From the IMG/VR virus record IMGVR_UViG_3300025652_000597, positions 1 to 22,745 of that record: a stretch of 22,745 nucleotides of DNA; one strand, written 5' to 3'. A program made the position numbers and the translations under genes. Positions within the stretch are counted from its first letter, which is position 1, and the number at the start of each line of letters is the position of its first letter. Shown in pieces: positions 6,527-14,775 of this stretch. The notes below the pieces were generated by a model. It saw nothing but the letters and a program-made list of their open reading frames with translations. It was not told the DNA's origin and ran no database searches. The DNA is from a virus.

Positions 6527-8121
6527 TAAATGTTACTCCCGTCAATTTTCTTTCTCTTAAAGTTTTTATTAGGTGGTATACCTGCTTTATCAAAAATTGC
6601 CTGTAGTTTTTCTTTATCGTTAATAACACCCATCCAATAATCTACAAAACCAGAAGTGTTGCCTTGGTAATTAATCATCCATTTTTGTAAGGCGTTTTGT
6701 TGAGCCGCCCCTAAAGCATTTTTCTTGGCCTTTCCATATAAATATCCTCTTATTACCTCTGGGCCTTCAGTTATTTGAGGCTGTGTTGCATCAGAGCGTT
6801 TAACTTCCATTTCTGTTGCGGTTCCGGGAGGCAATAATATATTAGACTCTTTAATTCGACCTTCAGCATACTGAAAAGTAAGTAATCTATTTTTATCACC
6901 GACACCAAAAGCGGCCGCTACTTTTCTTTTTACTTCTGCCGGTTCGCCCACCCCTAAATTTAAATCATTATAAGTAAACAAAAGATTAATCGCTTCATTA
7001 CTCTGAGATCCTAAATCAAGAGACTCTTGTAAATGTTGTCTAGCTAACGTAGTAATTCTAGGGTCTACCTTAGCCGCTTCCATAGCTTGGTCAACATCTA
7101 TTAGGTTATTTTCTAAGTTGTCTGCAATAACAGTCATTCCGGCAGTTGTTAAAAACTCTAGCGCGCTCTTTTTTGTCTCTATCTGTTTTACTTTTTCAAT
7201 CTCAACATCTTTTTGAATTCCTGCGGCTACTTCAGGAAAAACAAGTTTTCCGTTATCTACATAACGCTTAAAACCATTTTTGTCTGTTTGTGTTTCTCTT
7301 TTGTCGTCTGCACTGGGCGCTCTAGTCGCTTTTGCTAGTGCTTGCATAAATCCTATATAATCGTTTGGCTTCCACTCGTTATTTCTAACAGCCTCATTAT
7401 ATATCTGAACTTTATCAGGCAAGTTGGCAGTAGTGGCTGATTTTTTTTCTAAGAAAGATGACAAAGACATTTCAGGAATTCCCTTAGCTTTGTTTTCTAT
7501 ATTAATCTGAGCCAAATGTTTCTGTTCGTTTGTTAAATTTTCTCCGCCTATTTTAACATTTCTGTCCATAAATTCTAACAAAGTACCTTCAAATCCTTGA
7601 CTTTTAGCTTGAGCATACTCTTTTTGATCATCAGTTAAATTAGTTTTATCAGCTTCCTTAATAAAGTTTTTCATGTTTGCAGGAGTAATTAAACCTTGTA
7701 AGGCTAATGCACCATAACCTTTATTAGGGTAGGTTCTATCCAAGTATTCTGCAAACTTCGCACGGCTTGTGTTCTTCGCATCTATCCCTGATTGTTTTTC
7801 ATCTTTAAGCTCTTGTTTTTCTAAAATAGCATTTCTTCGTGCTATTGTCTCAGCGGCTCCTACTGGGTTTGCTGAAGACATTTGTAACTTAGCAAGCTGA
7901 GTTAAATCGTCAGGATTTTCAGGATTCATATTAGGAAGTAATTTTTCTAGTTGTTCCATAGGGTTGTCTGGAACTTCTCTTCCTGTTAGTTTAGCAAAAA
8001 GTTTACCTACGGCCCTACCGCCACCTGCGGCTCCTTGAGCAAGTCTTTGATTCCTTGTAAGAGGCTGAATTGGTTGCGTGGGAGTGCCTGTTAATAAACC
8101 CACTAAATCTCGATCTGCCAT
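6526..8121 (-). CDS. Probable internal virion protein, 531 residues
   Basis: A hydrophilic, largely helical protein rich in Lys, Glu, Ala, Asn and Gln, with no signal peptide or clear membrane segment. No family was recognised. The N-terminus (MADRDLVGLLTGTPTQPIQP) is followed by helical repeats of charged residues, and no lytic-transglycosylase motif was noticed. Its position between two other internal-type proteins and downstream of the tail nozzle is the position of T7 gp14-gp16 ejection proteins, which is the only basis for the call. The start has AGGAC upstream, after a 34-nt AT-rich gap, the longest in this part of the operon. The stop overlaps the next start as TAATG. Confidence 0.6.
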   Translation of the reverse strand: MADRDLVGLLTGTPTQPIQPLTRNQRLAQGAAGGGRAVGKLFAKLTGREVPDNPMEQLEKLLPNMNPENPDDLTQLAKLQMSSANPVGAAETIARRNAILEKQELKDEKQSGIDAKNTSRAKFAEYLDRTYPNKGYGALALQGLITPANMKNFIKEADKTNLTDDQKEYAQAKSQGFEGTLLEFMDRNVKIGGENLTNEQKHLAQINIENKAKGIPEMSLSSFLEKKSATTANLPDKVQIYNEAVRNNEWKPNDYIGFMQALAKATRAPSADDKRETQTDKNGFKRYVDNGKLVFPEVAAGIQKDVEIEKVKQIETKKSALEFLTTAGMTVIADNLENNLIDVDQAMEAAKVDPRITTLARQHLQESLDLGSQSNEAINLLFTYNDLNLGVGEPAEVKRKVAAAFGVGDKNRLLTFQYAEGRIKESNILLPPGTATEMEVKRSDATQPQITEGPEVIRGYLYGKAKKNALGAAQQNALQKWMINYQGNTSGFVDYWMGVINDKEKLQAIFDKAGIPPNKNFKRKKIDGSNI

Positions 8122-8155
8122 TATATTGTCCTATTTATAAAATTTATTAAAAACT

Positions 8156-9058
8156 TTAGCTTGCCATCATACCAGAGAACGTACTACCACCAGTAGCTCC
8201 ACCAGTAGCCAGATTTGTTACAGCACCTTCTATAGTACCTAATAAATCATTCCAGAAACCGCTTCTAGCATCATCCTTAGCCGCTAACCCTCCAAAGATA
8301 CCGCCTACACGTTCTCCTGTCTTAGGGTTATAACCTGTTCCTAATGTTTGTCCAATGTAACCGCCTTCCTTATCAAACAAAGTTTTTAACATTGATTCAA
8401 CATTTAAGGCCGCACCTGTTTCTCTACCGCTTTGTGCTAAGGATGCTGTAGGAGTAGCTAGTTTATAAAGCTCACCTAACTGTTGCTGTGGTACATAACC
8501 TAGACCCATAAGACCACTAGCTAAACCAAAAGCTTGCTGTCTGTCTGCTTGGGACTGTCCATAGGCATTATAGAAAGCTTCATTACGCGCTTGCTCTTGA
8601 GCTAAAGACTGTGCAAACTGTTCTGGAGTACCTCCGTAACGATCAGTCATTAAACCTAGTCTACCTTGACCTAATAATCGTTCCTCTAAAGCAAGGCGCT
8701 GACGTTCTTCCTCAGGGCTTTGTATGGCCCTTAATTGCTCATATAAAGCCTTTTGTCTTTCAAGAGGATCACCGCCTAGCTCATCTAGGAAACCGCCTGA
8801 CATACCAAACAAACGATCCTGCATGGCCTGTTGTTCTTCAGACAGGTTCATGTCAAAACCACCTTCCGCAGTGCCCTGCAGACCACCTAAGCTAGATGTG
8901 ACACTAAAGGGAACAAACTGTGACTGCTCGTACCCTTGCTCACCTACGGCAGTACCACGAGCTAGTGTTTCATCTCTAAAGTCTGTTTTTCTTTTTATAT
9001 CTCTTTTTAAACTCTTATAATCTTGACCTGCTGATAACAAGTCCGATAAAAAACCCAT
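8156..9058 (-). CDS. Probable internal virion or tail-associated protein, 300 residues
   Basis: Starts MGFLSDLLSAGQDYKSLKRD, a short amphipathic N-terminus. The centre is rich in Gln, Glu, Leu and Gly (about 75-215, e.g. ERQRLALEERLLGQGRLGLM), probably helical. The C-terminal third is Gly-rich (about 230-300), ending ATGGATGGSTFSGMMAS. This resembles small core or ejection proteins that sit before the large internal proteins in podoviral operons (T7 gp14-like in position), but no family is recognised with certainty. The ATG overlaps the previous stop as TAATG with GGGAG upstream. It does not encode a recognisable enzyme. Confidence 0.6.
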   Translation of the reverse strand: MGFLSDLLSAGQDYKSLKRDIKRKTDFRDETLARGTAVGEQGYEQSQFVPFSVTSSLGGLQGTAEGGFDMNLSEEQQAMQDRLFGMSGGFLDELGGDPLERQKALYEQLRAIQSPEEERQRLALEERLLGQGRLGLMTDRYGGTPEQFAQSLAQEQARNEAFYNAYGQSQADRQQAFGLASGLMGLGYVPQQQLGELYKLATPTASLAQSGRETGAALNVESMLKTLFDKEGGYIGQTLGTGYNPKTGERVGGIFGGLAAKDDARSGFWNDLLGTIEGAVTNLATGGATGGSTFSGMMAS

Positions 9059-9297
9059 TAGTAACTCCCTCCGCTAATTGTTCCTGCTAAAGTACCCGCA
9101 ATATTAGCGGCTGATAGTGTAGGGGCTGTGACTGTCCCCGTGAATGTTGGCCCTGCTAGATTTGCTTTAGTCGCAACAGCCGTAGCAATGTCATTGAACT
9201 CAGTGTTTATTTCCGAACCCTTCACAATCTTACCTGCATTACCGGAAGGTAACGAATCCTTAGCCGCAAAGTCCGTGGTTTTTGTATAATCACTCAT
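9058..9297 (-). CDS. Small fibre-head-like protein, 79 residues
   Basis: Starts MSDYTKTTDFAAKDSLPSGN, continues KIVKGSEINTEFNDIATAV and ends in a Gly/Thr/Ala-rich repeat (AGPTFTGTVTAPTL, then NIAGTLAGTISGG). The same kind of sequence is found at the N-terminus of many phage tail fibres, where it joins the fibre to the tail. Here it stands alone, directly after the nozzle gene, so it may be a small adaptor or minor virion protein, or a fibre gene reduced to its head. It overlaps the nozzle stop (TAATG, GGGAG upstream) and its stop overlaps the next start. Confidence 0.7.
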   Translation of the reverse strand: MSDYTKTTDFAAKDSLPSGNAGKIVKGSEINTEFNDIATAVATKANLAGPTFTGTVTAPTLSAANIAGTLAGTISGGSY

Positions 9298-10928
9298 TAA
9301 ATAAGTCTCCCTAGTAATACGTTTATGTCAATTTTTTGTATGGAAAATTCCGATCCGCTAATGGTTGATTCTATTCCGACAGTCACTACCGTTCCGTGTC
9401 CTAAACCATGTACATTGGGAACTTGTATTTCTGTTCCTGCTGAGTATTCAGAGGTAGAAACATTGTACTCACTTACACCATAAAAAGCTGTGTTTGCATT
9501 AGTTCTTTTAGATGTAAAAGTTTGTTTGTAGTAAGAATCTGAATAATCATATCCCCAATTAAGAACGGACTGTGCCGCCGCATCCCCAATAATTGTCATT
9601 TTAAACTTTTTAAGGAATTTAATATTGGATGAGTTTCCAAAATCTAACGGATTGCTAAAGTATGATAGTTGATAGGAAGATGTTGAGTAAGTATAAGTAG
9701 AACTAACAAGAGTACATAGTTTATCAGTAAACCCTTTGTACTCATAAATACCCCCTTGTCTTCCCATGTATATCTTACCGTCCTGTGTTCTTGTGTAACA
9801 CAAAGCAATAGGAGTTGACCACGTTGTAACCCTGTGTGATCCGTCAGGTAACGCTTGTCTCATGTCAAAACAATACGTTATATTGTTATTAGGTAAAGTT
9901 AAAAGATAAAAAGCTTCCTCTGGGCTGTACATAGATTTAACGGAAGCTAATGTAGAGTTTACTATTCTTTCCTCACTAACATAACGTACTAAGTCATTCC
10001 TGACGTTTCTGCTTATGTCACGCATAGGCATAGACTTTTCCTGTATGACTCTGCCAAAGCTACGTACACCTGAATCCGATAGGAATATAATGTCAGTACC
10101 TGTGTGCTGTACGGAGTCTCTAGCAACGCAACCTACGCCTTCCACAGTGTCGTGTAAAGCCATTGATGCCGGAGAGGTTGCACCAGAGTACACAACAATA
10201 GATGTCTTACCAAAGACAATAAGGAATCCGTTGTGTGCCGCGAGGGATACAATCTCATCGTGACCAGTAGGCCATACAGTTGTTAAATCAATAGAGCCTG
10301 TAGTGCCGCCATTCCAAACATTACCATTAAGGGTATCAGACCAATATATTGTATGTTTATCCCCTGTAATGTCAGCTACCCATAAACGACCATAAGCCGC
10401 CAATACTTCATTAGCTTGGAAAGGTGCTATGGGTGACCCTCCAACACTAGGAGCAACATATCCATTGACTAATGTTAGTTTCACAAGCCCTTGAGAACTA
10501 GAGTCTGTATAAACTAAAGGTTCATGTCCTCTTTGATAAAAATAAACATGATCGTTAAAGTTGACAACCTTCCAGTTGTTAGCGCTTATAGTATAAAGTG
10601 CAGGAGTTATGTCAGTCAGTGTTCCTGTGCCACTAAATATTTTATTGTTACCTGCTGAGAAAACAACTTTGTCACCGCTTTTATCTAAGGACTCAAAGAC
10701 TGTTTCTACTTTTACAGTATTTGTACCTACTGTTGAAGCCCCTGCGGTATTTGTAGCTGTAGACAACAGCACTGAGCCTTTCCTAGCCCCTACGCGCCCT
10801 AGCTTATCAATAACACAATTAGTTGCAATAGACGCATAACTAGGGTCAAGACCCACAGGGGAATCCTGAGTATTAATACCGCCAAACGCAGGTGCATTAA
10901 TTGTTACGTTCTGTAATTGTTGAGCCAC
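9297..10928 (-). CDS. Tail nozzle / tail tubular protein B-like
   Basis: A 543-residue protein from GTG 10928. The N-terminus, FGGINTQDSPVGLDPSYA followed by ATNCVIDKLGRVGARKGS, is typical of the podoviral tail nozzle family (functional equivalent of T7 gp12): a Gly-Gly-Ile/Leu-Asn-Thr start, then a 'pay attention to this beta-propeller' layout. The rest is beta-rich with propeller-like repeats (AAYGRLWVADI, AAHNGFLIVFGKTSIVVYSG). It would form the distal tail tube through which DNA passes. The GTG overlaps the adaptor stop as TAGTG, with GGAG about 10 nt upstream; an in-frame TTG at 10943 is less likely. Directly upstream is the tail adaptor gene, the usual partner. Confidence 0.78.
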   Translation of the reverse strand: MAQQLQNVTINAPAFGGINTQDSPVGLDPSYASIATNCVIDKLGRVGARKGSVLLSTATNTAGASTVGTNTVKVETVFESLDKSGDKVVFSAGNNKIFSGTGTLTDITPALYTISANNWKVVNFNDHVYFYQRGHEPLVYTDSSSQGLVKLTLVNGYVAPSVGGSPIAPFQANEVLAAYGRLWVADITGDKHTIYWSDTLNGNVWNGGTTGSIDLTTVWPTGHDEIVSLAAHNGFLIVFGKTSIVVYSGATSPASMALHDTVEGVGCVARDSVQHTGTDIIFLSDSGVRSFGRVIQEKSMPMRDISRNVRNDLVRYVSEERIVNSTLASVKSMYSPEEAFYLLTLPNNNITYCFDMRQALPDGSHRVTTWSTPIALCYTRTQDGKIYMGRQGGIYEYKGFTDKLCTLVSSTYTYSTSSYQLSYFSNPLDFGNSSNIKFLKKFKMTIIGDAAAQSVLNWGYDYSDSYYKQTFTSKRTNANTAFYGVSEYNVSTSEYSAGTEIQVPNVHGLGHGTVVTVGIESTISGSEFSIQKIDINVLLGRLI

Positions 10929-11578
10929 TATACAGGTCTCCAAACAGTTTCCTCTGGGTGACGAGCTACGTCAAAAGCAATCATATCACCTAATGTTTGA
11001 TCAGCAATAGCAAAGAGTTCCGCAGAGGATGTACCGCCTGTTTCCCCTCGCTCTCTTGAAGCCAGAGCTACAGCGTAGTGTATTACAGGATTAGAAGGAA
11101 CATACAAAGTAGCCGTATCTTCAGCCAGTGTTGCTTTTTTATCTACAGCGTTGACACGTATAACATATTCTTTATCTGGAATAGGGTAAAAATCAATAAT
11201 TGCTTCCCCTGCATCATTAAAACCATTCCAAGAGTAATACACAGGAGAGCCATAAGCGGGAGTGTTGTTTAAAAAAGCATTGTTCATCCAGTGTGACGTT
11301 ACAGGCTTTAAAAAACAATTAGATGTGTCATTAATAATATCAAGGGTTTTAAGACTTATATCGGAATTAGTAAGCTGATACCTAAAAACAGTATCTGTTG
11401 TGTTAATAGTAAATGTAGTCCGTAAAGAAGCCCAATCCCAAGAGTCCTCTACAATTCTTTTTGCATCGTTTACAAACTCTCCTATTAACTTGGAATAGCT
11501 GTTGTCCGACACAGACTCAATTGTATCATCTTCCCTTAGCCGTCTTAGTACGCTCTGTACAAGTTGTAAGTAAGTCAT
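10928..11578 (-). CDS. Head-tail adaptor (tail tubular protein A-like)
   Basis: A 216-residue protein beginning MTYLQLVQSVLRRLREDD, followed by GEFVNDAKRIVEDSWDWASL. This helical start with VNDAKR..VEDSWDW is typical of podoviral adaptor proteins that ring the bottom of the portal (position of T7 gp11 or P22 gp4). The middle is a beta-sandwich-like stretch with YYSWNGFNDAGEAIIDFYPIP, and the C-terminus returns to helices (YAVALASRERGETGG). Paired with the nozzle gene, which starts inside its stop. The ATG has AAGGAT about 11 nt upstream, in a 31-nt gap after the 3TM holin-like gene. Assignment is by pattern and neighbours. Confidence 0.75.
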   Translation of the reverse strand: MTYLQLVQSVLRRLREDDTIESVSDNSYSKLIGEFVNDAKRIVEDSWDWASLRTTFTINTTDTVFRYQLTNSDISLKTLDIINDTSNCFLKPVTSHWMNNAFLNNTPAYGSPVYYSWNGFNDAGEAIIDFYPIPDKEYVIRVNAVDKKATLAEDTATLYVPSNPVIHYAVALASRERGETGGTSSAELFAIADQTLGDMIAFDVARHPEETVWRPV

Positions 11579-11609
11579 TAGAGTGTGTATCCTTGCATTG
11601 TTAATTTCA

Positions 11610-11993
11610 TTACTTGTCCCTCGCTACTGATTTTGTTTTTTCTACAGTTCTCATTGCGCCTAGTCCTAACATGCCCATAAGTACACTTGTAAGAAGTGAG
11701 CTATCTACAGGCGGGACAGTAAACCAAATACCTAATATTGGTGCTAAGATTGTAGAATACATTAAAGCAAATCCGCAAATCCAACCTATAGCAGGTCGCC
11801 ATCCGCTAACAAACAAACTCTTGTGTGACGCTTCTACCTTGTTTACTTCCAACTGACCCTTAGCAAGCTCTTGCGCGTGACGCTCTGCCATTGTGCTTAT
11901 TTCGTGGGCTAAAGCATTCTTCTGATCTTTGTCTTCAATAAACTTGTCAAGCAATCCTGAAACAGGAGCAATCAAGGAAGTAATAATAGACAT
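11610..11993 (-). CDS. Holin of the 3TM (GTA_holin_3TM-like) family
   Basis: A 127-residue membrane protein. The block SLFVSGWRPAIGWICGFALM (59-78) is the hallmark of the 3TM holin family, followed by a hydrophobic stretch to about 92 and another at about 100-115 (LLTSVLMGMLGLGAMRTVEK). The N-terminus (MSIITSLIAPVSGLLDKF) is also hydrophobic, and residues 18-57 are charged and helical. Holins form inner-membrane holes that time lysis. The start is ATG 11993, in a TAATG overlap with the previous stop and with AAGGAC upstream; an upstream GTG at 12011 is less likely. Another holin candidate lies two genes upstream, so these may act together or one may have another role. Confidence 0.8.
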   Translation of the reverse strand: MSIITSLIAPVSGLLDKFIEDKDQKNALAHEISTMAERHAQELAKGQLEVNKVEASHKSLFVSGWRPAIGWICGFALMYSTILAPILGIWFTVPPVDSSLLTSVLMGMLGLGAMRTVEKTKSVARDK

Positions 11994-12565
11994 TAAGCTG
12001 TCCTTTTCCACATGTATACAACAATGGAGGGCTGTACTACAGACACTGTAGTTGTAGAAGAAGTAACTGCTGATGGAGAAGTAGCGTGAGCCATATCATC
12101 TCTGTCAGAACTATCAGTAGTTCCATCACCTACAATTAACGCTCCGCTAGTAGTTGGGTTTATTAAAGCACCACCTGAGCTTCCTGTTAAACCATAACCA
12201 GTAGTAGGAATTACAGTATCTACCGCAACGCCGACAGTCTTAGCACCTCTTTCTTCTTCCGCTGTATCAAAGTCAGTGTCAGTAGAATCTAAACTTACAA
12301 GCGCTCTACCTGCTCCAAAGACAGCCCAAGTACCACCAAATAAAGTAGCAGGGGACGTAGCAACAACGGAAATATAAACAGCACCTACAGGATAAGCTTG
12401 CAATGCTCCTGCAATCTCAACTATAGCATTAGAGCTATTCTTTGAGTACAGTTTTTTATCCGTTGTATTGACTGCTAGTTCAGCACCACTTGAAGTTTGT
12501 GCAAGGTCATCTGCGGCAGGGACTGCGCTAGCTGAAGAACTTACTTTAGTTAATAGAGTAGTCAT
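11993..12565 (-). CDS. Tail-collar / fibre-tip-like protein, 190 residues
   Basis: Contains AYPVGAVYISVVATSPATLF, then GGTWAVFGAGRALVSLD (58-93), a pattern common in phage tail-collar and short fibre tip proteins (PVGAIY…PATLFGGTW…GR.LVG). It ends SVVQPSIVVYMWKRTA, also typical of these tips (QPYIVVYMWKR). Between them is a Gly/Thr/Ser/Asp-rich loop region (e.g. GDGTTDSSDRDD). The N-terminal 50 residues (ADDLAQTSSGAELAVNTTDK) resemble fibre linkers. A virion surface or receptor-contact role is likely. It sits oddly between two holin candidates, which shows that the tail and lysis genes are interleaved. Confidence 0.75.
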   Translation of the reverse strand: MTTLLTKVSSSASAVPAADDLAQTSSGAELAVNTTDKKLYSKNSSNAIVEIAGALQAYPVGAVYISVVATSPATLFGGTWAVFGAGRALVSLDSTDTDFDTAEEERGAKTVGVAVDTVIPTTGYGLTGSSGGALINPTTSGALIVGDGTTDSSDRDDMAHATSPSAVTSSTTTVSVVQPSIVVYMWKRTA

Positions 12566-12567
12566 AA

Positions 12568-12732
12568 TTATTTCTTACCTAATAGTTGTTGAACGGTATC
12601 GCTTTCATATATACGTAAACCCAACCAAACAATAGTAAATAAAGAAGCAATAGGTGGAAGCCACGCGCCTATAGTTAATATTGCTGTTGAAGCCGCCGCT
12701 ATATCCACTACTTCCTTAGTTTCCTCAATCAT
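12568..12732 (-). CDS. Small holin candidate, 54 residues
   Basis: MIEETKEVVDIAAASTAILT and onward: a short charged N-terminus, a hydrophobic hairpin (about residues 11-40, split by LPP at 25-27), and a charged end LRIYESDTVQQLLGKK. The LPPIASLFTIVWLGLRIYES pattern matches small phage holins seen in marine podoviruses. The ATG at 12732 has AAGGA about 8 nt upstream. A GTG at 12756 would overlap the previous gene and add eight charged residues, but it lacks a good ribosome site. It could set lysis timing alone or with the 3TM holin. No enzyme follows. Confidence 0.72.
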   Translation of the reverse strand: MIEETKEVVDIAAASTAILTIGAWLPPIASLFTIVWLGLRIYESDTVQQLLGKK

Positions 12733-12752
12733 TGTTTTTTCCTTGTGCTTGT

Positions 12753-13262
12753 TCACTTTAATGGATTAGAAAGGTAGTCCATTGCAGACCACAGGTCTTC
12801 TACCTCTCTCTTAATTGTAGTTATCTTTGCTTCAAATCCACTGACCTTCTCTGTGACTAACTCAGCCTTTGTTACTGTGGCTTTCATGGATTCAATTTCT
12901 TTCTCAAGGTCATCTACATTTTCATCAATAAGTAACAACTTGTCTTGCTGATCAATTATCGTTTGTAGATTAGCTCCAAGGGTTGCTAGTTTTCCTTGCA
13001 ACTGCGATACATCATTGTCTGCTAGCTCTTGCTTAATTAACTCAATCTCACTCAAAAGTTCTTGCTTGTTTGTTACAACTTGTTCTTGTAGAGGCGTAAT
13101 GTTTGGTATCTCATTTAACTCTACAGACTCAAGCCGTGAGTACAAACTGCTTGCTGTCCATACACCGCCACCCAAGGTTGTTGCAAGACTAAACAAAATT
13201 GCAATGTACACACCTTTAAAGGAAGTACCTCCAATCTTTAACTCAGTCTCTTCTAGGCTCAC
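12753..13262 (-). CDS. Membrane-anchored coiled-coil protein, 169 residues
   Basis: One transmembrane segment (about 17-37, VYIAILFSLATTLGGGVWTA) follows a short acidic cytoplasmic-looking end. Nearly all the rest is heptad-like coiled coil rich in Glu, Leu, Lys and Gln (e.g. LLSEIELIKQELADND, LEKEIESMKATVTKAEL). This layout resembles inner-membrane spanin-type or lysis accessory proteins, but no family is confirmed and no outer-membrane partner lipoprotein was identified. The start is GTG 13262, overlapping the previous stop as GTGA, with a weak ribosome site, suggesting re-initiation. It precedes the small holin candidate, supporting a role in host lysis. Confidence 0.7.
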   Translation of the reverse strand: MSLEETELKIGGTSFKGVYIAILFSLATTLGGGVWTASSLYSRLESVELNEIPNITPLQEQVVTNKQELLSEIELIKQELADNDVSQLQGKLATLGANLQTIIDQQDKLLLIDENVDDLEKEIESMKATVTKAELVTEKVSGFEAKITTIKREVEDLWSAMDYLSNPLK

Positions 13263-14116
13263 GTTTCATCGCTCTCATCGCAATCAACTTGATACACAAA
13301 ACAGTTGTAACCTAATGCGGTAGGGCCAGTATTGTAGAACTGACTTTCATAACCTGTGTTTAAAATAGTTGCTTCTGAAGCGTAGATGTCCAATCCGTAA
13401 TCACCTTGACCATTAAGGTAAATACTACTCACTGTGTTACTGGATGCCCACGCTAACTCAACAGCTTGGTTAGATGAGCTATAAGTCAAGGCGTTAGCTT
13501 CAACGCGAGTGTTATTGTCCATTGCTCCTTGATTCAAAAATGCGACAGCTTCGGGATTTCCCGCCACCGCCAAGAAAGCTCCTGCGGCATTGGCGTGGTT
13601 TTCAATATCGTCAAGGCTCTGATTGTAGGTGTCAGCATCATCTTGACTAACAGACATATCATTCTGCGCTATGTATTCTTGAACTTCCGCTTGGTCATCA
13701 GGAGTCTCAGCGGCTTCTGCTCTTTCTGCTACTTCCTGTACCTCAAGCATGTCAACAACGACAGTAGTAAAATCTTCAATAGCATCTTCCATTGCGTCAA
13801 GTTCACTTTGCGCTTGCTCGTTCAAGTAATCTTCTGCTGAACCATAAGGCATATAATTGACCATGCCTGTTAGAGAAGAGTTATACGCAGATACTTGCTC
13901 ATCAGAAATGTAGTAGTTACCTGAAAGCTGACCAGAAGAAATACCCATGCCAGTTTGAGATGCGTGAATTGAGCCACCAACAAACATAATACCTTTGTTT
14001 ATCTGATCAACGATTGCGCTAGACGTTTCTATTAGAGTGTCAAGCTCACTTGATTGAGCGCCTAAACATGACAGACACAAGCTCATCAGAACCGCTTTCT
14101 TCATTTTCATCATCAT
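13259..14116 (-). CDS. Secreted acidic protein with signal peptide, unknown function
   Basis: A 285-residue protein beginning MMMKMKKAVLMSLCLSCLGA, a typical export signal with cleavage likely after residue 20. The mature part is strongly acidic and Asp/Glu/Gln/Asn-rich, with a helical centre (about 95-155) and a beta-like C-terminal part ending YNCFVYQVDCDESDET. Cysteines at 14 and 17 lie in the signal; no good lipobox is seen. The export signal means the protein is made to work in the periplasm or envelope of the host, or in the virion after export. The first ATG (14116) has AGGAT just upstream; the fourth or fifth Met would also keep the signal. The start overlaps the previous gene by 71 nt. 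No family recognised. Confidence 0.75.
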   Translation of the reverse strand: MMMKMKKAVLMSLCLSCLGAQSSELDTLIETSSAIVDQINKGIMFVGGSIHASQTGMGISSGQLSGNYYISDEQVSAYNSSLTGMVNYMPYGSAEDYLNEQAQSELDAMEDAIEDFTTVVVDMLEVQEVAERAEAAETPDDQAEVQEYIAQNDMSVSQDDADTYNQSLDDIENHANAAGAFLAVAGNPEAVAFLNQGAMDNNTRVEANALTYSSSNQAVELAWASSNTVSSIYLNGQGDYGLDIYASEATILNTGYESQFYNTGPTALGYNCFVYQVDCDESDET

Positions 14117-14771
14117 CTGATCCTATCCCTAAAATTGAGTTGTACCATTTTTGCGTGTCGCTGTACTTCGGCGTTGGTGGTTTTTTAGACCACGTTGCCT
14201 TACGTCTTACTGCTACTTCACCATAATCAGGGATGTACAAATTAGGTTGTGTTTTCATTAACAGAAAAGCACGTTTACCTACAACTAGTTTTCCGCTTGC
14301 AATCAAAGGACAAGGAGTAGCTGAAAGCATCATTGACCTAAAGGTTTCAACACTGCCTTGGCAAAGACGACTGATAGCCGCTACCTTCATTCCTAAATCA
14401 CTTAAAAGCTTGGCATCCCTGCGACGATTACAATCAACATCCTTTTGATACGAACCGTCTGTATAACCTATCAGCCCTGTTTGAATACTACGGCCTGATC
14501 CTTGTAAGCAAGTTTCCATGCCGTTAGACATGTAAGACGGCGCTATTGCACTCCCTACTGGCATATCAGAGGAGCTTCCTGCTCCGTTGTAAGTATTTGA
14601 AACACTTCGGTCTTCACTATTGTTATTGGAGCTAACAGTTGATCCAACAGTATTGGTATTCAAGCTACCGTCTTGCGTATTCTGACTGTCCGTGTCGCCC
14701 ATTGGTTCTTCATTTTCCTGAGAAAATACTGAAAAACTAATAACTAAAAACAAAAATATAAAAGGTTTCAT
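14046..14771 (-). CDS. Secreted protein with signal peptide and Ser/Asn-rich linker, unknown function
   Basis: A 241-residue protein. MKPFIFLFLVISFSVFS is an export signal with likely cleavage after Ser17. Residues 18-75 are a disordered Ser/Asn/Thr/Asp-rich linker. A compact domain follows with four cysteines (C88, C114, C137, C154), enough for two disulfides in the periplasm, including METCLQGSGRSIQTGLIGYT and CNRRRDAKLLSDLGMKVAAI. The end is acidic (GSDDDENEESGSDE), because its DNA is shared with the next gene's signal peptide. Proteins of this kind are seen in marine phages without known function. It lies four bases after the previous stop with no strong ribosome site, suggesting coupled translation. 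Together with the next gene it may form an envelope pair. Confidence 0.75.
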   Translation of the reverse strand: MKPFIFLFLVISFSVFSQENEEPMGDTDSQNTQDGSLNTNTVGSTVSSNNNSEDRSVSNTYNGAGSSSDMPVGSAIAPSYMSNGMETCLQGSGRSIQTGLIGYTDGSYQKDVDCNRRRDAKLLSDLGMKVAAISRLCQGSVETFRSMMLSATPCPLIASGKLVVGKRAFLLMKTQPNLYIPDYGEVAVRRKATWSKKPPTPKYSDTQKWYNSILGIGSDDDENEESGSDELVSVMFRRSIK

Positions 14772-14775
14772 TCAT

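Noticed and set aside
8122-8155. AT-rich gap with TATAAAT, possible promoter
   Set aside because: It has no convincing -35 box and the gap is only 34 nt in an otherwise continuous operon; AT richness alone explains it.
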